Positions 1 through 9,045 of a DNA stretch of 64,000 nt are shown piece by piece. This DNA is from Arachidicoccus sp. GTDB taxonomy: Bacteria; Bacteroidota; Bacteroidia; Chitinophagales; Chitinophagaceae. The stretch is taken from contig JAPWKH010000018.1 of NCBI GenBank assembly GCA_028283605.1, forward strand, positions 124,001 through 188,000, read 5' to 3'. How positions within the stretch are numbered: position 1 is the stretch's first letter; every line of letters starts with the position of its first letter. The notes beneath the pieces are model-generated. The model was given only the letters and a program-made list of their open reading frames with translations, did not search any database and was not told the DNA's origin. The position numbers and the translations under genes are program-made.

Positions 1-98
1 ATCAAAAATTCTTTCAACTAAGAAAAAATTGGAATCATAATACAATATAGAGAATAATTGACTTCGTTATAAAAAATTTTATCAACTAACAATTAACA

Positions 99-647
99 AT
101 GAAATCATATGTTTTAGGCTTTCGTTTATTTTTATTTAACGCTTTTATTAATAAAATTCCTCTTAATTTTTTGAGGCATTTTTTTATTAAACAATATATA
201 AACGTGGGAAGTGATTCTTTTATCGCAATGAATGTGAAATTATTGAATTATTCTTTAAAAAGAAAAAAGCAAATAACTATAGGAAATAATTGTGTAATAA
301 ATCCGGATGTATTGTTAGACGGCAGGATGGGTAAAATTGTTATAAAAAATAATGTAGATATTGCTAGAGGCAGTTGGATTTTTACAGCAGAGCATGACCC
401 TCATGACGACTATCATAATATAAAATTTGGAGATGTAATTATAGAAGACCATGTGTGGATAGCCTCACGAGTAACAGTATTGCCCGGAGTAACAATTGGC
501 AGAGGAAGTGTTATAGCTGCAGGAGCAATTGTAACAAAAGATGTCCCTCCTATGAGTATTGCCGGAGGAATTCCAGCAAAAGTATTAGGGCAAAGAAAGT
601 CCGAGTTGAAATATAACTTAAGATTTAACCCTAAATTTTATTTATAA
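99..647 (+). CDS. Hexapeptide-repeat (left-handed beta-helix) O-acyltransferase
   Basis: Probably transfers an acetyl group from acetyl-CoA to a sugar hydroxyl during surface-polysaccharide assembly, in the cytoplasm. From about residue 58 onward the protein shows the imperfect hexapeptide periodicity of the LbetaH fold (IGNNCVINPDVLL, IEDHVWIASRVTVLPG, VTIGRGSVIAAGAIVTKDV). It closes with the GGIPAKVLG motif typical of the WcaF/maltose O-acetyltransferase group. AEHDPHDD near residue 98 supplies the usual active-site His region. The length of 182 residues is normal for the family. It is separated by 2 nt from the next gene, so it belongs to the glycosyltransferase operon. The acceptor sugar cannot be read from the sequence. 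The family call is firm; the acetyl donor is inferred from family membership. Confidence 0.88.
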   Translation: MKSYVLGFRLFLFNAFINKIPLNFLRHFFIKQYINVGSDSFIAMNVKLLNYSLKRKKQITIGNNCVINPDVLLDGRMGKIVIKNNVDIARGSWIFTAEHDPHDDYHNIKFGDVIIEDHVWIASRVTVLPGVTIGRGSVIAAGAIVTKDVPPMSIAGGIPAKVLGQRKSELKYNLRFNPKFYL

Positions 648-649
648 AA

Positions 650-1861
650 ATGATTTATATTGTAGATAAAAGAGTGCATGATAAAGAACATGTGGTTTTT
701 AATACAGCATTTATTAAAGTTATAGATAAAGTATATAGTAAAGAAAATTTAACTGCGTATGTAGAACAAATGCATTTAAATAATTTGTTTCCTTCTTTTA
801 AAGAAGAAATTACAAATGGGAAGATTTCATTTAAAGTTGAAAATACCTTATTTTATAAAAATGGATCTGGAGTATTTTCTAAGTTTATCCAATTTATATA
901 CCAAAGAGTGTATAAAGATGGCTTTTTTTTTATAAGGCTTTTCAGGAAAATAGACCCGAAAGAAGATGTTTTATTTATTACTCACATGCATCCTATAACT
1001 TTTTTCTTTTTCAAATTAATAAAAATTTTTTTTCCTAAAATAAAAGTTTTGATTGTTTTGCACGGAGATGCGGATAGTGTATTAACCAGAAATAAGCACA
1101 ATCTTCCTGTTTCATTTTGGGGTATTATATATATGTTGGGATTTAAGATAAAACAAGCAAATTGTTATTACATTCTCTTAAGTAAATTGGGCTTAAAATT
1201 ATTGAGCGAAAAAAAAATATTATTAAAAAAGGAGATGCTGGATATACCTCACCCTTATTTTTATACCAATAGGACGCCTGCCTCGATTGACCTGAAGCAA
1301 AAAATCAATATCGGTTATATTGGATCTTTAACAAATAGAAAAAATGGGCAATTATTTATAGATATAGCGAACAAAATTAAACAATCGTCGGCGGCTGAAC
1401 ATTATATTTTCAGTCAAATAGGAAGTATTGATCAAAATTTTCTTTTATTACTAAATGAAAACATTAAGGTAGTTAAAAAGGAAAACGGCTATATTGACCG
1501 AAATTTATTTCAAATAAAAATTGCAGAAATAGATTATGCTATATTTCTATTTCCAAATGATGAGTTCAGAATCAGAGTAAGCGGAGCATTTTATGATGCG
1601 GTAGAATTTTGCAAGCCTTTAATTGTATTAAAATCAGATTATTTCGACAGTATATTTGAAGAGGCAGGAAATATTGGATATGTTTGCAATAGTACGAGTA
1701 ATATTGTTGATTTGCTTCAGTATTTAATAGAATACCCAGCTATTCGAAAAGAACAATACATGCAACAATGTGAAAATTTATCAAAGTATAGGGATAAATT
1801 AAGCATATCAAATGTAAAGAGAAGATTGATAGGAGAACTCGAAGCGAAAAACTTGTTATAA
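650..1861 (+). CDS. Putative GT-B fold glycosyltransferase
   Basis: Likely a cytoplasmic sugar transferase of surface-polysaccharide synthesis. The N-terminal half is divergent. The C-terminal half reads as a GT4-like nucleotide-sugar domain: NIGYIGSLTNRKNG (about residue 220) is the start of the second Rossmann domain. It is followed by a block ending ..GAFYDAVEFCKPLIVLKSDYFDSIFEEAGNIGYVC, in which the acidic residues before the PLIVLKSD turn take the place of the E-x7-E region. The classical GT4 signature is weak, so the family is an inference from fold-like patterns, position and size (403 aa). It starts 2 nt after the acyltransferase stop, implying co-translation. Confidence 0.65.
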   Translation: MIYIVDKRVHDKEHVVFNTAFIKVIDKVYSKENLTAYVEQMHLNNLFPSFKEEITNGKISFKVENTLFYKNGSGVFSKFIQFIYQRVYKDGFFFIRLFRKIDPKEDVLFITHMHPITFFFFKLIKIFFPKIKVLIVLHGDADSVLTRNKHNLPVSFWGIIYMLGFKIKQANCYYILLSKLGLKLLSEKKILLKKEMLDIPHPYFYTNRTPASIDLKQKINIGYIGSLTNRKNGQLFIDIANKIKQSSAAEHYIFSQIGSIDQNFLLLLNENIKVVKKENGYIDRNLFQIKIAEIDYAIFLFPNDEFRIRVSGAFYDAVEFCKPLIVLKSDYFDSIFEEAGNIGYVCNSTSNIVDLLQYLIEYPAIRKEQYMQQCENLSKYRDKLSISNVKRRLIGELEAKNLL

Positions 1862-1892
1862 TTTTATTTAGTAGTAGAATTTCAATTTGCGA

Positions 1893-2966
1893 ATGTACCT
1901 TTTAATTTGGGTAATAACTACCTTTATATCTTGTCTTTTATGGACAAAAATTAACAAAAAGATAATTGTTGGAATTCTCATCCTCATTCTTGCAATCTTC
2001 GCAGGCGGCCGTATATATGTAGATAGAGACCATTTGATGTACGAAGTATTGTTCAGGCGTGCTTTGTTTTCATACATATATTTTATACGCAAAGAGCCTA
2101 ATATAGAAATAGCGGTATATATCATACCTAATATCTTAAAATTATTTTTTAGTGATACACTTTCAATAATAAATGCAAGTTTTATCGTGTTTGCATTTAT
2201 GGGGGTGTCTATAAAAATGATTGCTATTTCGAGAAAGAGTAAAAGTTTTTTTATCTCCGTTTTTTTATATTTTGGTTATTTGTATTTGATGCAAGAAATG
2301 ACTACTATTCGAGCAGGTGTGGCTTCTGGCCTTTTTTTATTTATGTTATCTGCGTATGATGAGAAAAGATATAAAACCTTAATTTTTCTTCTTCTTCTTT
2401 CATTCATGTTTCATTATTCTAGTGTTTTATTTATAGTTATATTTCTTATAATACATACTAAAGTATCTTATCGAACCTTATTGATAGCTTTATGTGTTTC
2501 TTTAGCGATTGCTTTACTGCATTATAATATATTACGATTCAGTTTTTTGAAAAGCTTATTCCCTAAGGTACAGGAATATAATAAATTACAAGATTTGGAA
2601 GTAGGAGATAAATTAAATTTATTCAATTTTCATGTGCTTTTTTCTTTTGGAACGCTTATACTATTTTCCATATATAAGAAAAATTTTATCAATGATTCTT
2701 TATTTGATATATTATTAAAAATTCATATAATTTCATTAATTTTCTTTTATTTATTTAGTACGGCACAAATTACTTTTTCTATTAGGAGTTACGAATTAAT
2801 AGCTTCATATCAATTGTTTCTGTACCCGTATTTATTATTTATAACTCCAATTAGATTTCGCATTATTCCTTTTATTATTTTGATAATTTACGGAATAATT
2901 CAATATTATTATTTAATCGATTATTCGGGAATTTTCAAAGATTATCAATCATGGATAACAATATAA
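1893..2966 (+). CDS. EpsG/Wzy-like polysaccharide polymerase (polytopic membrane protein)
   Basis: An integral inner-membrane protein with about ten hydrophobic segments, including residues 3-17, 22-36, 92-110 and 165-190. It most likely joins lipid-linked repeat units of the polysaccharide. The middle block, EMTTIRAGVASGLFLFMLSAYD followed by a hydrophobic stretch and a FHYSS motif, is the pattern shared by EpsG-family proteins (R-x-G-x-A/S ... F-H-x-S-S). I chose the ATG at 1893; an in-frame TTG at 1887 would add two residues. The 3' end overlaps the next gene by 16 nt, which fits translational coupling. Substrate and linkage are unknown. Confidence 0.72.
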   Translation: MYLLIWVITTFISCLLWTKINKKIIVGILILILAIFAGGRIYVDRDHLMYEVLFRRALFSYIYFIRKEPNIEIAVYIIPNILKLFFSDTLSIINASFIVFAFMGVSIKMIAISRKSKSFFISVFLYFGYLYLMQEMTTIRAGVASGLFLFMLSAYDEKRYKTLIFLLLLSFMFHYSSVLFIVIFLIIHTKVSYRTLLIALCVSLAIALLHYNILRFSFLKSLFPKVQEYNKLQDLEVGDKLNLFNFHVLFSFGTLILFSIYKKNFINDSLFDILLKIHIISLIFFYLFSTAQITFSIRSYELIASYQLFLYPYLLFITPIRFRIIPFIILIIYGIIQYYYLIDYSGIFKDYQSWITI

Positions 2967-3814
2967 GATATCCGGTTCTTTTTACAATTATAGTTTACAG
3001 AGAAATATTTTATGAAACACTTACTTATAAGTCTATCTTGGAATCTATAAACGAAAGTGGAGTTCAAAATGAAAAATTCTATATATTAATCATTGATAAT
3101 ACAGATATTAAAAAATGGAAAGTGGAAGTGCCTATTTTGACAAAGAATTTGTCGGTTATATATCACCATCTACCAGACAATCCTGGAATTTCAATCGCTT
3201 ATAATAAGGCATATGAAATTGCCTCTATAAACAATTTTGAATGGATTGCATTTTTTGATCAAGATACTGAGTTACCAAAAGAAATATATAGCATATATAA
3301 GAAAGCAGCTCTATCTTCTTCGAATATTAATCCGATTAAATGCCCAATAGTTTTATTGCCAAATAAAGCAATATTATCTCCGGCGAAGTATAAATTTTAT
3401 CATTCATTTCTTTTTAAAGAAATTTCTCCAGGCATATTGAATATTGCAAATATTTCCTGCATAAATACCGGCATTATGATTTCAGTTTTGTTTTATAATC
3501 AGGTTGGCCAGTACAATGAACGACTAAGGTTAGATTTTTGTGATCATGATTTTATAGAAAGAGTAAAAAAATATGTTAAAACAATAGAAGTATTACCGCT
3601 CTATTTTGTTCAAAATTTTTCTTCTATAACTCACTCAAAAGATCAAGCTTTGAAAAGATATAAATTTTATTGCCGTGATTTAAAAGAATTTAAAAAAGGA
3701 AGAAATAAACTTGTAATTTTTTTTTCAAACGATATGTTAAGGCTCATAAGGTTAACCATTAAATATCATTCTTTCAAATTTATTATTATTCGTTTAAAAA
3801 GTTTGTTTTCATGA
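2951..3814 (+). CDS. Glycosyltransferase family 2 (GT-A), rhamnosyltransferase-like
   Basis: A GT-A fold sugar transferase. The order of motifs fits GT2: an N-terminal beta strand (VLFTIIVYRE), IDNTD near residue 52, then NPGISIAYNKAYEIA, followed by the metal-binding acidic motif FFDQDTELP near residue 99. This arrangement (NxGgxgxaxNxG followed by DQD) resembles rhamnosyltransferases of O-antigen clusters, but the exact sugar is not determinable. It overlaps the preceding polymerase gene by 16 nt and the next GT2 gene by 4 nt (ATGA), so the three are probably translationally coupled. The length of 287 aa is typical. Confidence 0.82.
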   Translation: MDNNIRYPVLFTIIVYREIFYETLTYKSILESINESGVQNEKFYILIIDNTDIKKWKVEVPILTKNLSVIYHHLPDNPGISIAYNKAYEIASINNFEWIAFFDQDTELPKEIYSIYKKAALSSSNINPIKCPIVLLPNKAILSPAKYKFYHSFLFKEISPGILNIANISCINTGIMISVLFYNQVGQYNERLRLDFCDHDFIERVKKYVKTIEVLPLYFVQNFSSITHSKDQALKRYKFYCRDLKEFKKGRNKLVIFFSNDMLRLIRLTIKYHSFKFIIIRLKSLFS

Positions 3815-4542
3815 AAATATCTGTTTGCATCCCTACTTATAATGGGGAAAAATATATTTTAAAACAAATAGAATCTATCTTAAAGCAATTAAACGAAGAT
3901 GATGAAATTATAATTTCTGATGATGGATCTACGGATAATACCCTCAATATATTAAGACAGCTTGATGATAAACGAATTAAGATACTCTATCATGTAAAAT
4001 CTAAAGAGACTAAATTTAAATTTAATCTCGTTACTAAAAATATTGAAAATGCTCTTAACCATTCTAGTGGGGATTATATTTTCCTTGCTGATCAAGACGA
4101 TATTTGGCAGGATAATAGAATCAGAATAGTAACGGAACTTCTAAAAGATGCAGACCTTGTCCTCAACGATTGCATTCTCATTAATGAAACTGAGCAAATA
4201 GTATCAAATTCTTATTTTGATATAATAAAACCTTCCATTGGATTTTTTAAAAATATAGCAAAAAATTCTTATTTAGGATGTTGTATGGCATTTAACAGGC
4301 ATATATTGAATTATGTCTTGCCATTTCCCAAAGGAAAAGTGCCTCATGATATTTGGATCGGATTAATTGCTGAGCATTACGGCAAAGTAAAAATCACTGA
4401 ACAAAAACTTGTCTTTTATAGACGACATGGTAATAATCTTTCTTTTTCTTCTGAAAAAAGCAATCACTCGTTACTTTTTAAACTACATTATCGTTTAAAT
4501 CTAATCATATTATTGTTGAAAAGATTTTTATATTGCAAATAA
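3811..4542 (+). CDS. Glycosyltransferase family 2 (GT-A)
   Basis: A canonical family-2 transferase. It opens MKISVCIPTYNGEKYI, has the nucleotide-binding acidic cluster IIISDDGSTDNT near residue 37 and the metal-binding motif LADQDDIW near residue 95. A downstream HDIWIGL and FYRRHGNNLS fit the acceptor/C-terminal part seen in alpha-1,3-rhamnosyltransferase-like proteins. The 243-residue protein has no membrane anchor except a weakly hydrophobic C-terminal end (LNLIILLLKRFLY) that may associate with the membrane. It shares an ATGA overlap with the upstream GT2 gene. Confidence 0.87.
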   Translation: MKISVCIPTYNGEKYILKQIESILKQLNEDDEIIISDDGSTDNTLNILRQLDDKRIKILYHVKSKETKFKFNLVTKNIENALNHSSGDYIFLADQDDIWQDNRIRIVTELLKDADLVLNDCILINETEQIVSNSYFDIIKPSIGFFKNIAKNSYLGCCMAFNRHILNYVLPFPKGKVPHDIWIGLIAEHYGKVKITEQKLVFYRRHGNNLSFSSEKSNHSLLFKLHYRLNLIILLLKRFLYCK

Positions 4543-4571
4543 CCACAAAAACAATTAAAAAAAAGTGATAC

Positions 4572-5984
4572 ATGAAAGGTAAAAATATCAAAAGGCACTA
4601 CATTTATTTCTTTGTATTATGCCTTTTGGGAACTACAATGGTAAGATCTCAGAATAAAGATGCAATTAATGTAAAAGATTTTGGAGCTTTGGGAAATGGA
4701 GTTCATGATGATTCAAAAGCAATATTATTGGCATTGAATACAGCAATATCCAAAAACAAAACATGTTTTATTCCTAAAACCAATAATTTTTATAAAATTA
4801 ATCAAACACTTAAGATACTATTGCCTATACAAGGAAATTTACGCATAGTCTCTAATGGAGCTATTATAAAACCGGATAGCAACTACTACAAAAGCAGTTT
4901 TTTAAAACAAATATCTACAGGATTTGCAAATAACGTTATTTTCGATATCAGGCAAACAAGTTATCCTAAGCAATTATCTGATATTAGTTTTGTCGTTCAA
5001 AATCATCAAACATCATTAAGCATTGTGGGACTAAAAATATATGGTCCGGACAAATTTTTTTCAATGTTCCCTACTTCAGGAATAGATAAAATTTGGGTTG
5101 GAATTCAATGTGGAACAGATGAGGTAACTATAAAAAATTGTGAGTTTAATAATATATATGGTTATGGAATTCAAAATTTATTTTCAAAAAGTATAAATAT
5201 CTCCAACGTTATATTCAACTCCGTTGGGGGAAGAGGGAAAACCACTTCATTATTTTCTGTTGATAATGATTCGTTTGGAGATGCTATATATAATACTTTC
5301 TTGCAAAAAAATGCAATTATCCAGATAGACAATTGCACCCTAATAGGATATCAATCCAAGTATCGAAGTAGAATAGGTATAACTTTTGAGTATAATCAAG
5401 ATTTGGTAAATGCAATTATTACTAATTGTCATTTTGAGCATTACGCAAAGGGAATACACCACGAATTATGTCATCAAATAAAACTTAATATTAATAATTG
5501 TACATTTAGCGATTTTAATTACGCGTTGGCTGCGGTACAAAGCACCCAAGAGTCTTCTATTGATATCCATCAATCCAAATTCTATTTGACCAATAGTGAT
5601 GGTGCTGATCCAGGAGGTCCCTCAATGATATTGAATAGAGATGGTGGAAAATTAGAATTTAACAACTGCTTGATAGATATGAATAACCCTAGAAATAGTT
5701 GTTCTCCAATTGTAGGTGTAAACTCATTTACAAATTGTACCTTTAATGGACATAATAAAAATCCATGTTTTACGGGAGGAAGTACAGCTTTTGACAGTTG
5801 CATATTTAAAAACATGGGAGGGAATGCTTCCACTTTTTATTCAAATGGTAAGCCTATAGATGTTCATATCGATAACTCAACATTTATCGATTGTGCTCCC
5901 TTTAAAGGAGATAAAACTGTAGAAGTAAAATTATTATTCTTGAAACCAAAATCGAATAATTCTTTAAACTTTTCCGACAATTAG
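4572..5984 (+). CDS. Secreted right-handed beta-helix protein (pectate-lyase superfamily) in the polysaccharide operon
   Basis: An exported protein with an N-terminal signal (hydrophobic residues about 10-22, ending VRSQN). The mature protein begins AINVKDFGALGNGVHDDSKAI, the hallmark start of Pectate_lyase_3/GH28-type beta-helices. It then runs through repeated rungs rich in I-x-N-C (VTIKNCEFNN, IQIDNCTLIG, AIITNCHFEH, LNINNCTFSD, HIDNSTFIDC). I do not see the GH28 catalytic Asp motifs. It could be an inactive or lyase/epimerase-type helix that trims, modifies or binds the polymer made by the surrounding glycosyltransferases. It lies between two glycosyltransferase genes with short gaps (29 and 15 nt). 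Fold confident, activity unknown. Confidence 0.75.
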   Translation: MKGKNIKRHYIYFFVLCLLGTTMVRSQNKDAINVKDFGALGNGVHDDSKAILLALNTAISKNKTCFIPKTNNFYKINQTLKILLPIQGNLRIVSNGAIIKPDSNYYKSSFLKQISTGFANNVIFDIRQTSYPKQLSDISFVVQNHQTSLSIVGLKIYGPDKFFSMFPTSGIDKIWVGIQCGTDEVTIKNCEFNNIYGYGIQNLFSKSINISNVIFNSVGGRGKTTSLFSVDNDSFGDAIYNTFLQKNAIIQIDNCTLIGYQSKYRSRIGITFEYNQDLVNAIITNCHFEHYAKGIHHELCHQIKLNINNCTFSDFNYALAAVQSTQESSIDIHQSKFYLTNSDGADPGGPSMILNRDGGKLEFNNCLIDMNNPRNSCSPIVGVNSFTNCTFNGHNKNPCFTGGSTAFDSCIFKNMGGNASTFYSNGKPIDVHIDNSTFIDCAPFKGDKTVEVKLLFLKPKSNNSLNFSDN

Positions 5985-5999
5985 AAAAAATGCTTCAAC

Positions 6000-7121
6000 A
6001 TGAAAATTTTACAATTAGGAAAATTCTATCCTATAAAAGGTGGAGTAGAAAAAGTGATGTACGATTTGATGGAAGGGTTATCATCAAGAGGAATTAGATG
6101 TGATATGTTGTGCGCCTCTGCCGAAATTAAAATAAAAGAAAAAATTAATATCAATGAAAATGCATTTCTATATGTTGAGCCTACATTAAAAGAACTAGCA
6201 AAAACAAAAATATCACCTGCATTAATAAGAAAGCTTAGGCAAATACAACACGAATATGATATTATTCATATTCATCATCCCGATCCTATGGCTGCGTTAG
6301 CTTTATTTAGCTCAAATTATAAAGGGAAAGTTATTTTGCATTGGCACAGTGATATTTTAAGCCAAAAAATTATACTAAAAGCTTATGCCTGGTTACAAAC
6401 ATGGCTAATAAAGAGAGCAGATTTAATATTAGGCACTACGCCTTTATACATTGCGGAATCTCCTTATTTAAAAAAAGTCCAGACAAAAATCGACTATTTA
6501 CCTATTGGTATTAAAGATGAATCAAATGAAATTAATCTAGATATTTATACTAAAATTTCAACAAAATATTCAAATAAAAAGATCATTTTTTCATTAGGAA
6601 GATTGGTTGAGTATAAGGGCTTTGAATATTTAATAAAGGCAGCAAAATATTTGGATGAATCATTTGTTATATTAATAGGTGGAACTGGTGGCTTAAAAGA
6701 GAAACTTAGTGAGCTAATTAAAAAAAATTCTTTAGATAAAAAAGTAGAATTATTAGGTTATTTAAGTAGTGAAGAGGTTTTGGCTTTTTTTAAATTATGC
6801 GATATTTATTGCCTGAGTTCAATTATGAAGACAGAGGCATTTGCAATAGTGCAGATTGAAGCAATGTCTTTTGGAAAACCCATTGTTTCTGTTAATATTC
6901 CCGGTAGCGGCGTGCAATGGGTTAATGCCGACAATATCACAGGAATCAATGTTGAAATTAAAAATCCGGAGGAAATTGCAACAGCGATAAAAAATATATT
7001 TAAGAGTACTGAAACCTATCATCTGTATTCTATAAATGCAAGAAAACGGTACGAACATAATTTTACTTTAGAATTAATGACTGATAAAGCACTCTCATTT
7101 TATAAAAAAGTACTAGACTAA
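6000..7121 (+). CDS. Glycosyltransferase family 4
   Basis: A retaining GT-B glycosyltransferase of polysaccharide assembly. The N-terminal domain starts KILQLGKFYPIKGGVEKV, the classic GT4 glycine-rich acceptor loop, and continues with IHIHHPDPMAALAL and HWHSD. The C-terminal domain starts IIFSLGRLVEYKGFEYLI and contains LLGYLSSEEVLAFFKLCDIYCLSS. The E-x7-E motif is EAFAIVQIE, followed by GKPIVSVNIPGSG. The length of 373 aa is standard. It follows the beta-helix gene after 15 nt. The sugar donor is not readable from the sequence. Confidence 0.92.
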   Translation: MKILQLGKFYPIKGGVEKVMYDLMEGLSSRGIRCDMLCASAEIKIKEKININENAFLYVEPTLKELAKTKISPALIRKLRQIQHEYDIIHIHHPDPMAALALFSSNYKGKVILHWHSDILSQKIILKAYAWLQTWLIKRADLILGTTPLYIAESPYLKKVQTKIDYLPIGIKDESNEINLDIYTKISTKYSNKKIIFSLGRLVEYKGFEYLIKAAKYLDESFVILIGGTGGLKEKLSELIKKNSLDKKVELLGYLSSEEVLAFFKLCDIYCLSSIMKTEAFAIVQIEAMSFGKPIVSVNIPGSGVQWVNADNITGINVEIKNPEEIATAIKNIFKSTETYHLYSINARKRYEHNFTLELMTDKALSFYKKVLD

Positions 7122-7154
7122 TTTTTCTAACTAATACAACTTTATATAAACAAT

Positions 7155-8153
7155 ATGAATATAGCAATCATCGGAGGTTCTGGATTTGTAGGTTCAAGGC
7201 TTATTGAAGAACTTAAGAAAAATAGTAATTCCCAAATTACTAATATTGACAAACAACAAAGCCCGTTTTACCCTGAAATCACTATCATAGCAAATGTACT
7301 TGATAAAGAAAAAATAAAAGAATTATTATCAGGACAAGATGTGGTAATATTACTTGCCGCTGAGCATCGTGATGATGTTAGTCCAAAGTCTTTGTATTAC
7401 GATGTGAATGTGCAAGGCATGAAAAATGTTTTGGAAGCCATGGATGCGAATAATGTAAAACGTATTGTATTCACAAGTTCAGTCGCGGTATACGGATTAA
7501 ATAAAAAAAATCCCGATGAACAACATCCGGTTGATCCTTTCAATGATTATGGCAAAACCAAATATCAGGCAGAAGAAGTACTGCAGGAATGGTATGCAAA
7601 AGATACTACACGTAACATAAATATATTGCGCCCGACAGTTATTTTCGGTGAACGGAATCGTGGGAATGTATATAATCTCCTGCGCCAAATTAGCTCCGGA
7701 AAATTTATGATGATTGGTGGAGGCAACAATAAAAAATCGATGGCTTACGTGGGTAATATTGTCAGCTTTATAAATTTTCTTGTTCAAGAAAAAACAACTG
7801 GCTATAATGTTTTTAACTATATCGATAAGCCCGACTTTACAATGAATGAATTGGTTTCCCACATTAGCAAAGTATTAGACAAAAAAATACCGACCACCAA
7901 AGTGCCTTATGCACTTGGAATGTTAGGTGGTTATGGATTTGATATATTGGCAAAACTCACAGGTAAAAAATTAAACATCAGCAGTGTGCGTGTAAAAAAA
8001 TTTTGTGCTACCACTCAGTTTGATGCAAGTGCTGCAAAAGCCGCCGGCTTCGTAGCGCCTTATACGCTTGGGGAAGGTTTGGCAAACACCTTGCGGTACG
8101 AATTTATAGAAAAACGTGACCCTGCTACTGATATAACATTTGTGACTGAATAA
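7155..8153 (+). CDS. NAD(P)-dependent nucleotide-sugar epimerase/dehydratase (extended SDR)
   Basis: Probably interconverts or reduces a nucleotide sugar for the upstream operon. The Rossmann fingerprint GGSGFVGSRLI lies at residues 7-17; LLAAEHRDDV marks the adenine/ribose region; TSSVAVYG contains the catalytic Ser/Thr; and YGKTKYQAE provides the Y-x3-K catalytic pair near residues 131-135. LRPTVIFGERNRGN is the family's substrate-binding turn. At 332 aa the length is typical of UDP-glucose 4-epimerase-like proteins. It is the last + strand gene of the cluster; the next gene is convergent. Specific substrate unknown. Confidence 0.86.
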   Translation: MNIAIIGGSGFVGSRLIEELKKNSNSQITNIDKQQSPFYPEITIIANVLDKEKIKELLSGQDVVILLAAEHRDDVSPKSLYYDVNVQGMKNVLEAMDANNVKRIVFTSSVAVYGLNKKNPDEQHPVDPFNDYGKTKYQAEEVLQEWYAKDTTRNINILRPTVIFGERNRGNVYNLLRQISSGKFMMIGGGNNKKSMAYVGNIVSFINFLVQEKTTGYNVFNYIDKPDFTMNELVSHISKVLDKKIPTTKVPYALGMLGGYGFDILAKLTGKKLNISSVRVKKFCATTQFDASAAKAAGFVAPYTLGEGLANTLRYEFIEKRDPATDITFVTE

Positions 8154-8247
8154 TAAACAAAATCCGCTTTAAAACCATCTAAAAAATTTTTGTAGTAAAA
8201 ATTTAATTTTCATCGTATCCAGTCGAATAATCCTGTGTTTATTGAAA

Positions 8248-8535
8248 TTATCCCTCGAAAGATGGAGACAGATCTAAATTGGCATGTGCGAGTTTCTTAA
8301 AATCGCGGCCATTAAAAATTCGGGAGAGATTGGTATTACGGGTGTCTTTCCACAAGGGGATATCTTTGATAAAAACAACGCGCCAAAAGTTTTTATCTTT
8401 CAAATCTTCAAAGTCTTTTTCGCGAATAATAATGCCATCGACTGTGGTTCTTTTCTTAAAAAGAATTCTCAGAACATCATTTTGAGATTTATTTTTCGAG
8501 TGGGATAAAAAGCTTGTGATTTCATCAGGTGTCAT
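8248..8535 (-). CDS. Small conserved-looking protein of unknown function
   Basis: A 95-residue soluble, charged protein that I do not recognise. It starts MTPDEITSFLSHSKNKSQND. Its centre, GIIIREKDFEDLKDKNFWRVVFIKD, looks structured, with alternating hydrophobic and charged residues. It has no signal, membrane segment or cysteine. The codon pattern and the ATG directly after the 8564-8600 hairpin favour it over the overlapping + strand frames at 8279-8508. No promoter box is evident between the hairpin and its start, so transcription may depend on read-through from the RRM gene. Confidence 0.55.
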   Translation of the reverse strand: MTPDEITSFLSHSKNKSQNDVLRILFKKRTTVDGIIIREKDFEDLKDKNFWRVVFIKDIPLWKDTRNTNLSRIFNGRDFKKLAHANLDLSPSFEG

Positions 8536-8563
8536 GTAAAGAATGTTTAAATAATCATAGAAG

Positions 8564-8600
8564 AATAAGAGCCGGGTTATATTATAACCCGGCTCTTATT
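8564..8600 (-). terminator. Strong hairpin terminator after the RRM gene
   Basis: Two perfect 17-nt complementary arms (8564-8580 and 8584-8600) with a 3-nt loop. The core is GAGCCGGGTTAT, GC-rich against an AT-rich background. It begins 2 nt after the stop of the RRM gene. On the minus strand the 3' arm ends CTTATT, a short U-rich tail, so it should act as an intrinsic terminator or processing stem for that gene. Confidence 0.8.
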
Positions 8601-8602
8601 TG

Positions 8603-8899
8603 CTAATAACGGCTTTTGCCTGCATAGGATCCGTAAGATGATGATCTTGGTCTTTCCTCACGTGGTTTGGCTTCATTTACTTTTAAGGGCCTTCCTTCTA
8701 CGGAACCACCGTCTAATGCTTTGATGGCTTTACGGGCCTCATCTTCATTAGGCATTTCCACAAATCCGAAACCGCGGCTTCTGCGGGTTTCTCTGTCAAA
8801 TACAATCTTGGAAGAATCTACTGTACCGAATTCTTCAAAAAAACCTCTTAAGTCTTCGTCCAATATGTCGAAGCTCAGGTTGGAAACAAAAATGTTCAT
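8603..8899 (-). CDS. RRM-domain RNA-binding protein
   Basis: A small single-RRM protein that binds single-stranded RNA, probably acting in RNA folding or stability, as proposed for bacterial Rbp-type RRM proteins. RNP2 is MNIFVSNLSF at the N terminus, and RNP1 is SRGFGFVEM near residue 41. The rest of the domain, DEARKAIKALDGGSVEGRPLKV, ends near residue 75. A 20-residue basic/serine-glycine tail (REERPRSSSYGSYAGKSRY) follows, common in Bacteroidota homologues. At 98 aa it is full length. The neighbouring cold-shock-domain gene suggests a local grouping of RNA chaperones. Confidence 0.93.
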   Translation of the reverse strand: MNIFVSNLSFDILDEDLRGFFEEFGTVDSSKIVFDRETRRSRGFGFVEMPNEDEARKAIKALDGGSVEGRPLKVNEAKPREERPRSSSYGSYAGKSRY

Positions 8900-9045
8900 A
8901 CTAAATAATTAAATAAATAAAAAATAATCTAAGGATAAAGACAGGGACAAGGAATGGAGGAGATTCGTAACTAATATAAATAGAAGAATAAAATATCGTC
9001 CGCTTACAAAGCGCTGCAAAAACCTAAATTTCGGTAAAGATATAG

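Noticed and set aside
1-51. Tail of an upstream gene at the left edge
   Set aside because: Two frames give short peptides before stops (to 40 and to 51), but neither shows a recognisable C terminus, so no partial gene is called.
1868-2125. Minus-strand ORF of 85 codons opposite the polymerase gene
   Set aside because: It lies within a clear EpsG-like coding region and has no features of its own.
8184-8204. AAATTTTT-GTAGT-AAAAATTT as terminator of the polysaccharide operon
   Set aside because: The stem is purely A/T and weak in an AT-rich genome; not distinguishable from background.
8279-8508. Two + strand ORFs opposite the small unknown gene
   Set aside because: They lack recognisable domains and overlap a minus-strand frame with better protein character; treated as shadows.
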